A stretch of 26,234 bases of DNA, from positions 1 through 26,234 of the forward strand of contig JAEWMB010000030.1 of assembly GCA_023457255.1 (NCBI GenBank), written 5' to 3'. Source of the DNA: Bacillota bacterium (GTDB taxonomy: Bacteria; Bacillota; Clostridia; Lachnospirales; Lachnospiraceae). Shown piece after piece: positions 8,087 through 14,571 of the stretch. The position numbers and the translations under genes were made by a program. The notes beneath the pieces are model-generated. The model did no database searches, was not told the origin of the DNA, and saw only the letters and a program-made list of their open reading frames with translations. How positions within the stretch are numbered: position 1 is the stretch's first letter; every line of letters begins with the position of its first letter.

Positions 8087-8737
8087 ATGAATTATAAATA
8101 TATCTTATTTGATTTAGATGGAACATTAACAGACCCAAGGCAGGGCATTACAAAATCGATAGCATATGCTCTAAAACATTTTAATATCCAGGTTGAAAAT
8201 TTGGATTCCTTATGTAAATACATTGGGCCGCCTTTAGTGGATAGTTTTATGGATTTTGGATTTAATAAGGAAAAAGCATTAGAAGCCGTAGATAAATATA
8301 GGGAGTATTTTAAAGATCATGGTATTTATGAGAATGAAGTATATGAGGGCATAGCACAGCTATTAGCTACGCTGAAAGAACGAAATAAGAAGATAATGTT
8401 AGCAACTTCGAAACCGGAAGTATTTGCAAAGAAGATATTGGAGCATTTTGATTTATTACAATACTTTGATTTTGTAGGTGGCAGTGAGCTAAATGGCAAT
8501 CGTACAGAAAAATCTGAGGTTATACAATATGTATTAAAAGAAGGAAAGGTGACTGATTTGGCGAAAGCAGTCATGATTGGTGATCGCAAGTATGATATTT
8601 CGGGTGCAAAAGAAGTAGGGATTGACTCTATTGGCGTATTGAATGGATATGGTGACCAGGAGGAGCTTATCGCAGCAGGGGCAGATGCTATTGTTGCAAG
8701 CGTGTGTGATATAGCGAACAGAGAAGAATTTTTATAA
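8087..8737 (+). CDS. HAD-superfamily phosphatase, phosphoglycolate phosphatase-like
   Basis: This is a 216-residue soluble phosphohydrolase of HAD subfamily IA. Motif I FDLDGTLTD places the nucleophile at Asp9 and the acid/base at Asp11. Motif II is LATSK (Thr107/Ser108), and the following Lys109 is a candidate for the motif III lysine. Motif IV is IGDRKYDISGA with Asp166 and Asp170 for Mg2+. A helical cap lies between residues ~16 and ~90, typical of the Gph/PGMB-like group. Substrates in this group range from phosphoglycolate to sugar phosphates, pyrophosphate and nucleotides and cannot be fixed from sequence. It has its own promoter and terminator, so it appears monocistronic. The ribosome site is a purine run (AGGAAGAACAG) before the ATG. 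Confidence 0.9.
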   Translation: MNYKYILFDLDGTLTDPRQGITKSIAYALKHFNIQVENLDSLCKYIGPPLVDSFMDFGFNKEKALEAVDKYREYFKDHGIYENEVYEGIAQLLATLKERNKKIMLATSKPEVFAKKILEHFDLLQYFDFVGGSELNGNRTEKSEVIQYVLKEGKVTDLAKAVMIGDRKYDISGAKEVGIDSIGVLNGYGDQEELIAAGADAIVASVCDIANREEFL

Positions 8738-8755
8738 ACAGATAATCACACTATT

Positions 8756-8783
8756 TGTGAGCCCTTCGGGACTCACATTTTTT
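8756..8783 (+). terminator. Terminator of the HAD phosphatase gene
   Basis: TGTGAG (8756-8761) pairs with CTCACA (8772-8777), extended by CCC/GGG around a TTC loop with one bulged A. Six T residues follow at 8778-8783. The structure starts about 19 bp after the stop codon. Confidence 0.85.
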
Positions 8784-8790
8784 CTTACTA

Positions 8791-8827
8791 AAAAGGAGCT
8801 TTTGCTCCATAGATGCTGCACATCTAT
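8791..8827 (-). terminator. Terminator of the collagen-like gene (minus strand), with a second stem
   Basis: On the minus strand GGAGC-AAAA-GCTCC (8795-8808) is followed directly by a T run, a textbook intrinsic terminator. Just upstream of it on that strand is another perfect 7-bp stem (8809-8815 with 8821-8827). The two stems lie 25-60 nt after the collagen-like stop codon at 8852. Confidence 0.8.
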
Positions 8828-8851
8828 TTTGAAAAAGCCCCTTTGTAAAGA

Positions 8852-10150
8852 TTATTCGATTCCCAAGCCAGCGCTTGCATATCCAGCTACTGTATTAACT
8901 AAAGCTAGACCAGTAGCAGTAGCAGTAAATACTACCATTATCCTTGTACCTGCGGTAAGAGCAATGCCAAGTCCCGTAGCTAATCCAGTGCTTGTTTCTC
9001 CAACCGTTAATATACCAGTTAATGCCGGTGCCAAAGTTACAGAAGCAACAGAAGTGAAGATATTACTGCCGGCAGGTGCTGTAAATACACTGGCCTCAAT
9101 AGTGAGTGTTGTTCCAACTAAAGATAACGCTATAGTTGTTGAGAAGAAAGCACTAATTTCATTTAATGTTCCTGCTCTAGGCATGTCGAAAGCAAAGTTA
9201 GTTAGAGTTCCAGCCGGATTAGTTAAGTCAATTGTGCCGCCGACAATAGATAAACCTGGTGCAGAACTGCCAAATCCTATAAATCCTGGAGTACCAACTA
9301 ATCCACCAAGAATGGTAGTTAGAGAAACAGGGATACCAGACGCAAAAGGTATCACTGCACCTGCTCCGGTAGGTCCCGTCGGTCCAGTAGGTCCAGTCGG
9401 TCCGGTAGGCCCAGTCAATCCGGTAGCGCCAACAGGTCCGGTAGGCCCAGTCGGTCCGGTAGGCCCAGTCAATCCGGTAGCGCCAACAGGTCCGGTAGGT
9501 CCAGTAGGTCCAGTTAAGCCAGTAGCGCCAACAGGTCCAGTAGGTCCAGTTAAGCCAGTAGCACCAACAGGCCCAGTAGGTCCGGTAGGCCCAGTGGCCC
9601 CGGTTAATCCGGTAGCACCGGTAGGTCCAGTGGCCCCGGTTAATCCGGTAGCGCCAGTAGGTCCGGTAGGTCCGGTTAAGCCAGTAGCACCAACAGGCCC
9701 AGTAGGTCCGGTAGGCCCAGTGGCTCCAGTTAATCCGGTAGCACCAGTAGGCCCAGTAGGTCCAGTAGCACCGGTTAAGCCAGTAGCGCCGGTCGGTCCG
9801 GTAGGTCCAGTAGGTCCGGTTAAGCCAGTAGCACCAGTAGGTCCGGTAGGTCCGGTTAAGCCGGTAGCGCCGGTCGGTCCAGTAGGTCCAGTAGCACCAG
9901 TTAAGCCAGTAGCTCCGGTAGGCCCGGTAGCACCTCTAGGCCCGGTAGGCCCGGTTAAGCCGGTAGCACCTCTAGGTCCCGTCGGTCCGGTAGCACCTCT
10001 AGGCCCTATACAACATGGTGAACAACATGGGTTTAAGCAATGGCAAGGCCTATTTGTTTGACAATGATCCGGACGATTTCTAGAATATGAATTTGTCAGA
10101 GAATCATTGTTTTCGTAAGAGCTTGATTCGTAAGGGTTAATTTGTCTCAT
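8852..10150 (-). CDS. Collagen-like spore-surface (BclA-type exosporium) protein
   Basis: This 432-residue protein has three parts. Residues 1-48 are a Ser/Asn/Cys-rich anchor with seven Cys in the last 20 residues and no signal peptide. Residues 49 to about 264 are roughly 72 uninterrupted Gly-X-Y triplets, almost all GPT, GAT or GLT, with a few GPR and GPV. Residues ~265-432 form a hydrophobic, Thr/Ala/Gly-rich domain beginning AVIPFASGIPVSL, resembling the trimerising C-terminal head of BclA/BclB-type glycoproteins. In Bacillus and Clostridioides such proteins form hair-like filaments on the spore, with O-glycans on the triplet Thr. Absence of a signal peptide fits assembly from the mother cell. 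GAGGTGG lies upstream of the ATG, and a strong terminator follows. Spore location is inferred from family resemblance. Confidence 0.85.
   Translation of the reverse strand: MRQINPYESSSYENNDSLTNSYSRNRPDHCQTNRPCHCLNPCCSPCCIGPRGATGPTGPRGATGLTGPTGPRGATGPTGATGLTGATGPTGPTGATGLTGPTGPTGATGLTGPTGPTGPTGATGLTGATGPTGPTGATGLTGATGPTGPTGPVGATGLTGPTGPTGATGLTGATGPTGATGLTGATGPTGPTGPVGATGLTGPTGPVGATGLTGPTGPTGPVGATGLTGPTGPTGPTGPVGATGLTGPTGPTGPTGPTGPTGAGAVIPFASGIPVSLTTILGGLVGTPGFIGFGSSAPGLSIVGGTIDLTNPAGTLTNFAFDMPRAGTLNEISAFFSTTIALSLVGTTLTIEASVFTAPAGSNIFTSVASVTLAPALTGILTVGETSTGLATGLGIALTAGTRIMVVFTATATGLALVNTVAGYASAGLGIE
9359..10006 (-). repeat. Collagen-coding tandem repeat (9-bp triplets in higher-order units)
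   Basis: About 72 tandem 9-bp Gly-X-Y codon triplets run without a break. They are grouped into larger units of the form GAT-GLT-(GAT or GPT)n, often closed by GPV, giving 27- to 54-bp periods. The units are near-identical at DNA level but differ by silent changes. Such tracts are prone to length change by slippage or recombination, so triplet number is likely strain-variable. Confidence 0.9.
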
Positions 10151-10514
10151 AATCCACCTCTTTTCAATAATTACTATAGTACATATCCTTGTATATTTTG
10201 AGGTGATGTTTCATTACATATAGAGAAAAATCAGATTTGGTTGTATATAGACATATACTATAGCTAATATACTATATTCTTAAAACTAAAAAAATGTGTC
10301 AGTTTGAGTCGCTAATTCTAAAAAAAGATAGAATCTAACCCTGTATTTTAACTTCTTAAGAAGGAACTTTATGTGATTCTATAAACTAACTTTGTAAATT
10401 AGTAGGATTGGTAATCTAAAAATCTAAGTAAATTCCTAAAAATAAAAATTGTAAGAAACATAACTAAATTTGTACATATGATAGTAGGAATAAAAGAGTT
10501 AATAGGACTTTATT
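10151..10514. other. Divergent intergenic region between collagen-like and FkbM genes
   Basis: This is 364 bases of very AT-rich sequence holding the control regions of two divergent genes. For the plus-strand gene, CATATGATA (10475-10483) fits the sporulation sigma-K -10 form CATANNNTA. An AC-containing -35 candidate lies near 10458, but with a slightly short spacer. For the minus-strand gene no good match was found; the nearest is TATGTACTA with ACC 16 nt upstream. The small palindrome CTTCTTAAGAAG near 10352 is the only other structure seen. No coding sequence is evident. Confidence 0.45.
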
Positions 10515-11519
10515 ATGACAGGAGATGCTGAGATTAGAAGAAAATCAAATCAAACACAGGAAGCTTTAATGACGGTTTTAGCTACCAATCTGGATAAGGA
10601 ATTTGAAAGCTTAATTCAATATATAGAAGAAAGAAACTTTTTACAAGTAACGGAAGTTATTAAACAAAATCTAAGATATTTCAATTCATCAAACACTCAA
10701 GTATATAAGAATTCTATGAATTTTAATAATGAGCATAAGTTATGGGGGATATATGATCCACAAAACAATAATTATGAACTTGCTGAAAATAGAGCGAAAG
10801 CACTCGTAGAGCATAGAAAGGATTTTGAGTGGATCTATCATAATCTGAAAGATTATCGCTCTAAAAGAATTATGGTCAGTATATTATATTACTGGTTAAT
10901 GTCAGATCCTAAGAAAATCGAGCAAATCTATGACAGAACATTTGATCAGTACTTTGACCTTGATCTTGTTAAGTGCAGTAAGAATGAAGTTTTCGTTGAT
11001 CTTGGAGGATATGTAGGAGATACTTTCATTAATTATACTAAGGTATTCGGTAATGATTGCTATAAAAAGATATACTGCTATGAAATAGTTCCTGCGAATA
11101 TAGAGTATATAAAATCTAATATTAATATCTTAAATTTAGAAAATGTAGAGATTAAGGCAAAAGGAGCTAGCAGTAAAAATGACATAATGTATATTTCTAC
11201 GAATGAATTATCTTCTGTTTCACAGCTTTCTGATAATGGGACCCATGCGGTACCTATTGTTAGAATTGATGATGATATTGAAGGAGAGGTGACTTTCATT
11301 AAAATGGATATAGAAGGTGGAGAAGAGGATGCACTCTTAGGTTGTTTAGGAAAGATAAAGGAATACCACCCAAAACTAGCGTTAAGTGTTTACCACAATC
11401 ATAAAGATCTATGGAAGTTAGCGCAAATTATCTATGATACAGACCAGTCTTATAATTTTTATTTAAGATATTATGGATCTCCTATTTTCCCAACAGAATT
11501 TATTCTTTATGCAATATAA
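10515..11519 (+). CDS. FkbM-family SAM-dependent methyltransferase
   Basis: This encodes 334 residues. The C-terminal half is the FkbM methyltransferase fold: SAM-binding motif I VFVDLGGYVGDT (about 159-170), the acidic strand YCYEIVPANIEYI, and the family hallmark FIKMDIEGGEEDAL (about 261-274). The N-terminal ~140 residues are a helical region unlike the core. FkbM enzymes usually O-methylate sugars or polyketides. Next to a collagen-like spore protein, methylation of the surface glycan is a reasonable guess but unproven. The start at 10515 has a poor ribosome site, and the in-frame ATG at 10569 with AGGAAG upstream is an alternative that would remove 18 residues. No glycosyltransferase gene is adjacent. 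A strong terminator follows. Confidence 0.85.
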   Translation: MTGDAEIRRKSNQTQEALMTVLATNLDKEFESLIQYIEERNFLQVTEVIKQNLRYFNSSNTQVYKNSMNFNNEHKLWGIYDPQNNNYELAENRAKALVEHRKDFEWIYHNLKDYRSKRIMVSILYYWLMSDPKKIEQIYDRTFDQYFDLDLVKCSKNEVFVDLGGYVGDTFINYTKVFGNDCYKKIYCYEIVPANIEYIKSNINILNLENVEIKAKGASSKNDIMYISTNELSSVSQLSDNGTHAVPIVRIDDDIEGEVTFIKMDIEGGEEDALLGCLGKIKEYHPKLALSVYHNHKDLWKLAQIIYDTDQSYNFYLRYYGSPIFPTEFILYAI

Positions 11520-11569
11520 GTTTTTTAAATAGAATGAATGATGAAGATACAATAATATTAAAAATCGAA

Positions 11570-11609
11570 ACAGGCAAAAGGTTACTGTTTTAAAAGTCCT
11601 TTTGCCTGT
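11570..11609 (+). terminator. Terminator of the FkbM methyltransferase gene
   Basis: ACAGGCAAAAGG (11570-11581) pairs perfectly with CCTTTTGCCTGT (11598-11609), a 12-bp stem. It lacks a long T run on the plus strand, but T residues in the stem (TTTT) lie close to its end. Confidence 0.7.
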
Positions 11610-11618
11610 CAGAAAAAA

Positions 11619-11642
11619 GAGTGAAAGAAAAATCTTTCACTC
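11619..11642 (-). terminator. Perfect 10-bp hairpin, terminator-like on the minus strand
   Basis: GAGTGAAAGA and TCTTTCACTC pair around an AAAA loop. On the minus strand the stem is followed by CTTTTTT, giving an intrinsic terminator form although no minus-strand gene lies upstream. It may block antisense transcription into the FkbM gene or be left from a lost gene. The rest of 11643-11819 shows no gene. Confidence 0.55.
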
Positions 11643-11819
11643 AGCAATTTTATATTTTAATAGAATTATCTTGTTTTTAGATGAAAATTAAATATTGATA
11701 GTAGCATTGTAATAAAAAGGGTATACATGATTTTTCCGTGGTGGTATCATATGATTATTAGCTTGCTGTAGTAATGTATTACGTAGTATAGATTATTTAT
11801 ATAATACGAGGTTAGAAAA

Positions 11820-12233
11820 ATGTATGAAAGATTGTTAAATAAAAATGAAATGCCTACAATAGAAGAATTTTCAGCGTATATCGGAAAAGGAAAAGAATTG
11901 TTTGATAGCATCGATGCTTTTTTGATAAACGAAATAAATTCAGTAAAGATGATAAAATTTGATGTCCATAGTAGATGTTGGAAGATAAGCTATCACATAA
12001 AAAGAAAATATATTTGTGACATTATTACGGAAAAAGATGCTTTTACCATAGTAACACGATTATCCGAAGAAAGTATTAGAAATGTCTATGATGGTTTATT
12101 ACCATACGCTAAAGAATGTATTGATAATAGTCCTTATCGCCATAAAGGTTGGATAGAATACCGAGTTTTAAATGCTCTGCATTTAGAAGATATCAATACG
12201 ATGCTGCAGATTAGAGCGAACTATAAGTGGTAA
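11820..12233 (+). CDS. DUF3788 family protein
   Basis: This is a 137-residue soluble protein of unknown function. The opening MYERLLNKNEMPTIEEF, the central WKISYHIKRKYICDI and the ending GWIEYRVLNALHLEDI match the DUF3788 pattern I know from Firmicutes and Bacteroidetes. Length is as expected, so the gene looks intact. The ribosome site is modest (CGAGG) ahead of the ATG. The family has no established biochemical role; single-copy genes like this are scattered in gut anaerobes, often among accessory genes as here. Confidence 0.8.
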   Translation: MYERLLNKNEMPTIEEFSAYIGKGKELFDSIDAFLINEINSVKMIKFDVHSRCWKISYHIKRKYICDIITEKDAFTIVTRLSEESIRNVYDGLLPYAKECIDNSPYRHKGWIEYRVLNALHLEDINTMLQIRANYKW

Positions 12234-12511
12234 AGATACATATTATGAATACAACACAAGGTTTACTTAGTTCACAATATTTCCTAATAATAACCTCATA
12301 GGAGGATGTAAAAATATGGGGTTAAATGATTGCTTAGCGTAATATTAAATGTATTATTAGATTGTCATATTCATATCTAATTTCGCGCAACGAAATAGAA
12401 TAGATATTAATCGGTAATTCAATAACATAAACTTGTCAATCATTCGTCAGTATGATAAGCTGTAGATAAGAGTTGCAAATATAACATAATGAAAGATAAG
12501 TGGTGTACTCT
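12234..12511 (+). other. Intergenic region with an orphan ribosome site and 8-codon ORF
   Basis: A perfect AGGAGG (12300-12305) is followed 10 nt later by ATG (12316), but the frame stops after eight residues (MGLNDCLA). This looks like the intact start of a gene whose body has been lost, or a leader peptide. A stem of TATCTA-ATTTCG with CGAAAT-TAGATA (12374-12406, four-base bulge) follows. No other gene is seen. Confidence 0.4.
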
Positions 12512-12867
12512 ATGGCAACACATAAATTTGGGATACTGAATCAATATGAACCAAATAAATTATATTTTAAATATGAACCAGAAAAATATAATTGTATATC
12601 AGTACATATGTATTTATTGGACTTTGTTCTTGATAACTATCTTAATGAATGGATGAAATAAAAACTTATTTAGGTCCATCTTCAAAACTTTCTTGTGGAC
12701 TTGACGAAAATGGGATTACAATCATTCCACCGGAGTCACTGATCTCGGTACGAGATATAATTATTAACGCTAATACTCAAAAGAAATCAGGAGAATTAGA
12801 TGAATTAATATGCAAAGTTAATGAAGCAATCCGAGATAACAAACACTTAATACATTTTGGAATTTAG
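12512..12867 (+). pseudogene. Small hypothetical gene broken by a frameshift
   Basis: Two overlapping frames read like one protein of about 119 residues. The first (12512-12661, 49 codons from ATG) encodes THKFGILNQYEPNKLYF and ends VLDNYLNEWMK. The second (12649-12867) continues MDEIKTYLGPSSKLSC then GITIIPPESLISVRDII and ends NKHLIHFGI. They overlap by 13 bp in different frames. The second half has an ITIIPPESL...(I/M)H(F/Y)GI pattern I associate with small hypothetical proteins of Lachnospiraceae, often near toxin or phage loci, where both halves are in one frame. I favour a recent one-base indel near 12645. Two translationally coupled genes remain possible. Function is unknown. Confidence 0.5.
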
Positions 12868-12907
12868 TATAAAAAATATCTTTCTTATTGCCAAAATAGA
12901 ATAAAAT

Positions 12908-13013
12908 TCAGTGCCAAATAAGCCTCTTGCCTAGTCGTACGATTTCTAAGTGATCAGCATGCACAACCTTTTTAATATAAACATCTTTTAAATCTAAAAG
13001 ATTTCTGGTACAT
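12908..13013 (-). pseudogene. N-terminal scrap of an ISL3-family transposase
   Basis: On the minus strand a strong ribosome site (AAAGGAGG) precedes ATG at 13013. Allowing one inserted A, the protein reads MYQ then NLLDLKDVYIKKVVHADH, which fits the N-terminus of ISL3-type transposases. The frame runs on through LEIVRLGKRLIWH to a stop at 12908, so the zinc finger and DDE core are gone. The inserted base and early stop make it clearly dead. No flanking target duplication was identified. Confidence 0.55.
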
Positions 13014-13090
13014 TTATATGGAACCTCCTTTGAAAGTGTTTGTTTGGACGACGGGCATTTTCGGGGTGGCTTCTTTTATTTTATCACATA

Positions 13091-13137
13091 AATAAAGGTT
13101 GGGAATGTGTTAAATGATACACACCCCAACCTTTATT
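13091..13137. repeat. Long inverted repeat (13-bp perfect stem)
   Basis: AATAAAGGTTGGG (13091-13103) and CCCAACCTTTATT (13125-13137) pair perfectly around a 21-nt loop that itself holds a GTGT/ACAC pair. Neither side has a long T run, so a simple terminator is not convincing. It lies just upstream of the ISL3 scrap on the minus strand and could be part of that element's end or a palindromic mini-element. Confidence 0.6.
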
Positions 13138-13213
13138 GCAAACTTAATATTGATAGTTGGTAAAATATATAGTATGATTTTTGTAAGGATTTGTATAATA
13201 GGAGGTTATTAAA

Positions 13214-13459
13214 ATTGAAAAAACAGGTTTTGTTATTGGGTCTATTGAAATTATTTTAGGACTACTATCTCTTTTGTCTATTTCGATAATTAAAGAAGTA
13301 ATCCCTAAACTTGCAAGAATGTGCTTTATGTTTAATACGGGTGGATTTTCTGAATCAGATTATATATTAAATACTGCTTTTGCAAATAAAGCATCTATTG
13401 CTTTGTGTGCAATTGGTATAATTACAATTTGCTATTTCTGCTTTTTAAAAAAGGAGTAG
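13214..13459 (+). CDS. Small two-helix membrane protein with an apparent ATT start
   Basis: The frame gives 81 residues if translation starts at ATT 13214: a first hydrophobic segment (GFVIGSIEIILGLLSLLSI), a polar middle (KEVIPKLARM, GGFSESDYI) and a second hydrophobic segment near the C-terminus (ASIALCAIGIITICYF) ending FLKKE. AGGAGG at 13200-13205 sits 8 nt before this ATT, and the codons after it (Glu-Lys-Thr) look like a normal N-terminus. The nearest in-frame ATG is at 13322, and an in-frame stop lies at 13199, so no standard start upstream is possible. A TTG at 13215 is out of frame. Either ATT is used, as in infC-type autoregulated genes, or an ATG was mutated and the gene is dying. 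No family recognised. Confidence 0.55.
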   Translation: MEKTGFVIGSIEIILGLLSLLSISIIKEVIPKLARMCFMFNTGGFSESDYILNTAFANKASIALCAIGIITICYFCFLKKE

Positions 13460-13502
13460 TTAAAGTAGCAAATGAGGATAATCCGAAGAAAGTAAATTAA
13501 AT

Positions 13503-13769
13503 ATGTATGGATGTAATTTCAAAGGCGCTAAAAAGGGTCCTGGGAGTATTGAGTATGGAGAAACTTGGCTAGATGACTTAGAGGAAATTATTATTGACCC
13601 AAAGCGTACTCCGAATGTGGCTAGAGAGTATGAGAGTATCGATTATCAGACGGACAAGGATGGAGAACCAAGAGCAAAGTTAGAAGACAAGGATAATCAT
13701 ACAATAGATGCTACTAGATATGCTGTAGAGGATGATATGAAGAAAACTAATGGGGTTACAGTGTTTTAA
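13503..13769 (+). pseudogene. C-terminal fragment of a phage terminase large subunit
   Basis: The 88 residues contain EIIIDPKRTPNVAREYESID, then TDKDGEPRAKLEDKDNHT and IDATRYAVEDDM. This is the end of the nuclease domain of PBSX/SPP1-type large terminases, including the late acidic motif (DxxDATRYA) that binds metal. The ATPase domain and most of the nuclease domain (over 300 residues) are missing upstream. It is therefore a remnant, although the reading frame from ATG 13503 is clean. It lies 17 bp before a portal fragment, the normal order in a phage packaging module. Confidence 0.75.
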
Positions 13770-13786
13770 ATAAGCGAGGTAAAGTG

Positions 13787-14032
13787 ATGGATTTCAACAA
13801 CAGTGTAAACAAGCTAACAACAGAAGAATGGCTGCTTATTGAAGTGGATGAGTTTCTGGCATCAAAGCAACGAAAACTTATGCTTGCCGGGGAGAAGTAT
13901 TATAAAGTTGAGAATGATATCTTGGACCGTAAGATGTATCGTTATGAGAACGAGCAGAAGGTACCGGATGAAACTAAAACCAATAATAAGCTGGCTCATG
14001 GATTTATGCATAATCTCTTTGCCATAAAATAA
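13787..14032 (+). pseudogene. N-terminal fragment of an SPP1-type phage portal protein
   Basis: About 81 residues match the opening of SPP1 Gp6-like portal proteins: a short helix, then AGEKYYKVENDILDRKMYR, an acidic stretch, and NNKLAHGFMHNLFAIK. Full portals have 400-500 residues; here the frame stops just where the protein normally continues past (N/V)xK. GAGG lies 7 nt before ATG 13787 (a GTG at 13784 is the alternative). Together with the terminase piece it marks the edge of a deleted prophage. Confidence 0.65.
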
Positions 14033-14077
14033 AACCTCCAAACTGAGTAATTTTATTTTACATCAGTTTGAAGGTTT
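14032..14077 (-). terminator. Terminator of the small minus-strand gene at 14076
   Basis: Bases 14032-14046 and 14063-14077 form a 15-bp stem with one mismatched or wobble pair. On the minus strand it is followed by TTTATTTTA. It overlaps the stop codon of the adjacent minus-strand gene by two bases and also ends the portal fragment on the plus strand. Confidence 0.75.
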
Positions 14078-14348
14078 ACACAAACTTTGGGATGCTCCCG
14101 AAGCGAAGGCTACTTGAAGTATTTCTGGTTTCAATTAGAATATTTTCATCCAACTCTATTTGCTCTAGTTGCAAGGCTATCATTATCAATTGATATTCAT
14201 CCATTTCTTTATAACGGTAATACATATTTGATTGCTCGTCATAATGAGATTTCAAATATCTAGGAATAGAAGAATACTCTTCTTCATTACATGGATAACA
14301 TCTGACCAACTCTTTATCTGACAGTTTTTTGTAAAGTTCTTCCTTCAT
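14076..14348 (-). CDS. Small hypothetical protein
   Basis: This encodes 90 residues, soluble, with no signal peptide. Residues 1-60 are charged and Tyr-rich (EELYKKLSDKELVRCYPCNE, RYLKSHYDEQSNMYYRYKEM), and the C-terminal part is helical (LIMIALQLEQIELDENIL). No family was recognised. A strong ribosome site (GGAGG) lies a few bases before the ATG, and a terminator overlaps its stop, so it is probably expressed. Its position beside phage remnants suggests a former prophage or defence cargo gene, but that is only context. Confidence 0.6.
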   Translation of the reverse strand: MKEELYKKLSDKELVRCYPCNEEEYSSIPRYLKSHYDEQSNMYYRYKEMDEYQLIMIALQLEQIELDENILIETRNTSSSLRFGSIPKFV

Positions 14349-14420
14349 ACTCTTTTCCTCCTGTAAGATTCCACATTATGGTTATATGCTAACACTTTAG
14401 ATAAAATTAAGCAATACAAA

Positions 14421-14442
14421 AGTGCCTGGTTTCCCAAGCACT
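14421..14442 (-). terminator. Terminator of the GGGtGRT operon (minus strand)
   Basis: On the minus strand AGTGCTTGG-GAAA-CCAGGCACT forms a 9-bp stem (one G·U) with a stable GAAA tetraloop, followed by TTTTGTATT. It lies about 130 nt beyond the stop codon at 14572. Confidence 0.75.
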
Positions 14443-14459
14443 ACTGTACTAACTAATAA

Positions 14460-14516
14460 TTGTCCACCAATAATTTGTCCACCGTTTATTTTTTTGGTGG
14501 ACAAACGGTGGACAAA
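14460..14516. repeat. Double inverted repeat with GGTGGACAA units
   Basis: TTGTCCACC occurs at 14460-14468 and, as TTTGTCCACC, at 14474-14483. Its complement GGTGGACAAA occurs at 14496-14505 and 14507-14516. Two direct copies thus face two inverted copies around a T-rich centre, able to form one long or two nested hairpins. It lies between the GGGtGRT stop codon and the operon terminator. It could be a transcript 3' structure, a protein-binding array or a small palindromic element. Confidence 0.75.
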
Positions 14517-14571
14517 CAACAAAAAAATCTATTTATTATAAATAAATCAAATGTCTAAAAATATGGAAAAC

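Larger units (their letters stand above)
12868..13213. other. Region with an ISL3 scrap and a hairpin, no intact gene
   Basis: This stretch of about 345 bases contains the ISL3-type transposase start at 12908-13013, its ribosome site, and the long inverted repeat at 13091-13137. A plus-strand AGGAGG at 13200 serves the next gene. Nothing else was recognised. Confidence 0.55.

Noticed and set aside
9359..10006. CRISPR-like regular repeat
   Set aside because: The periodicity is 9 bp and coding, with no unique spacers; it is the collagen triplet repeat.
8757..10061. Long plus-strand open frame (434 codons) across the collagen gene
   Set aside because: It starts within the HAD terminator, lacks a ribosome site and mirrors the minus-strand Gly-X-Thr repeat. 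The minus-strand protein has a Cys-rich N-terminus, a real ribosome site, a known C-terminal domain type and its own terminator.
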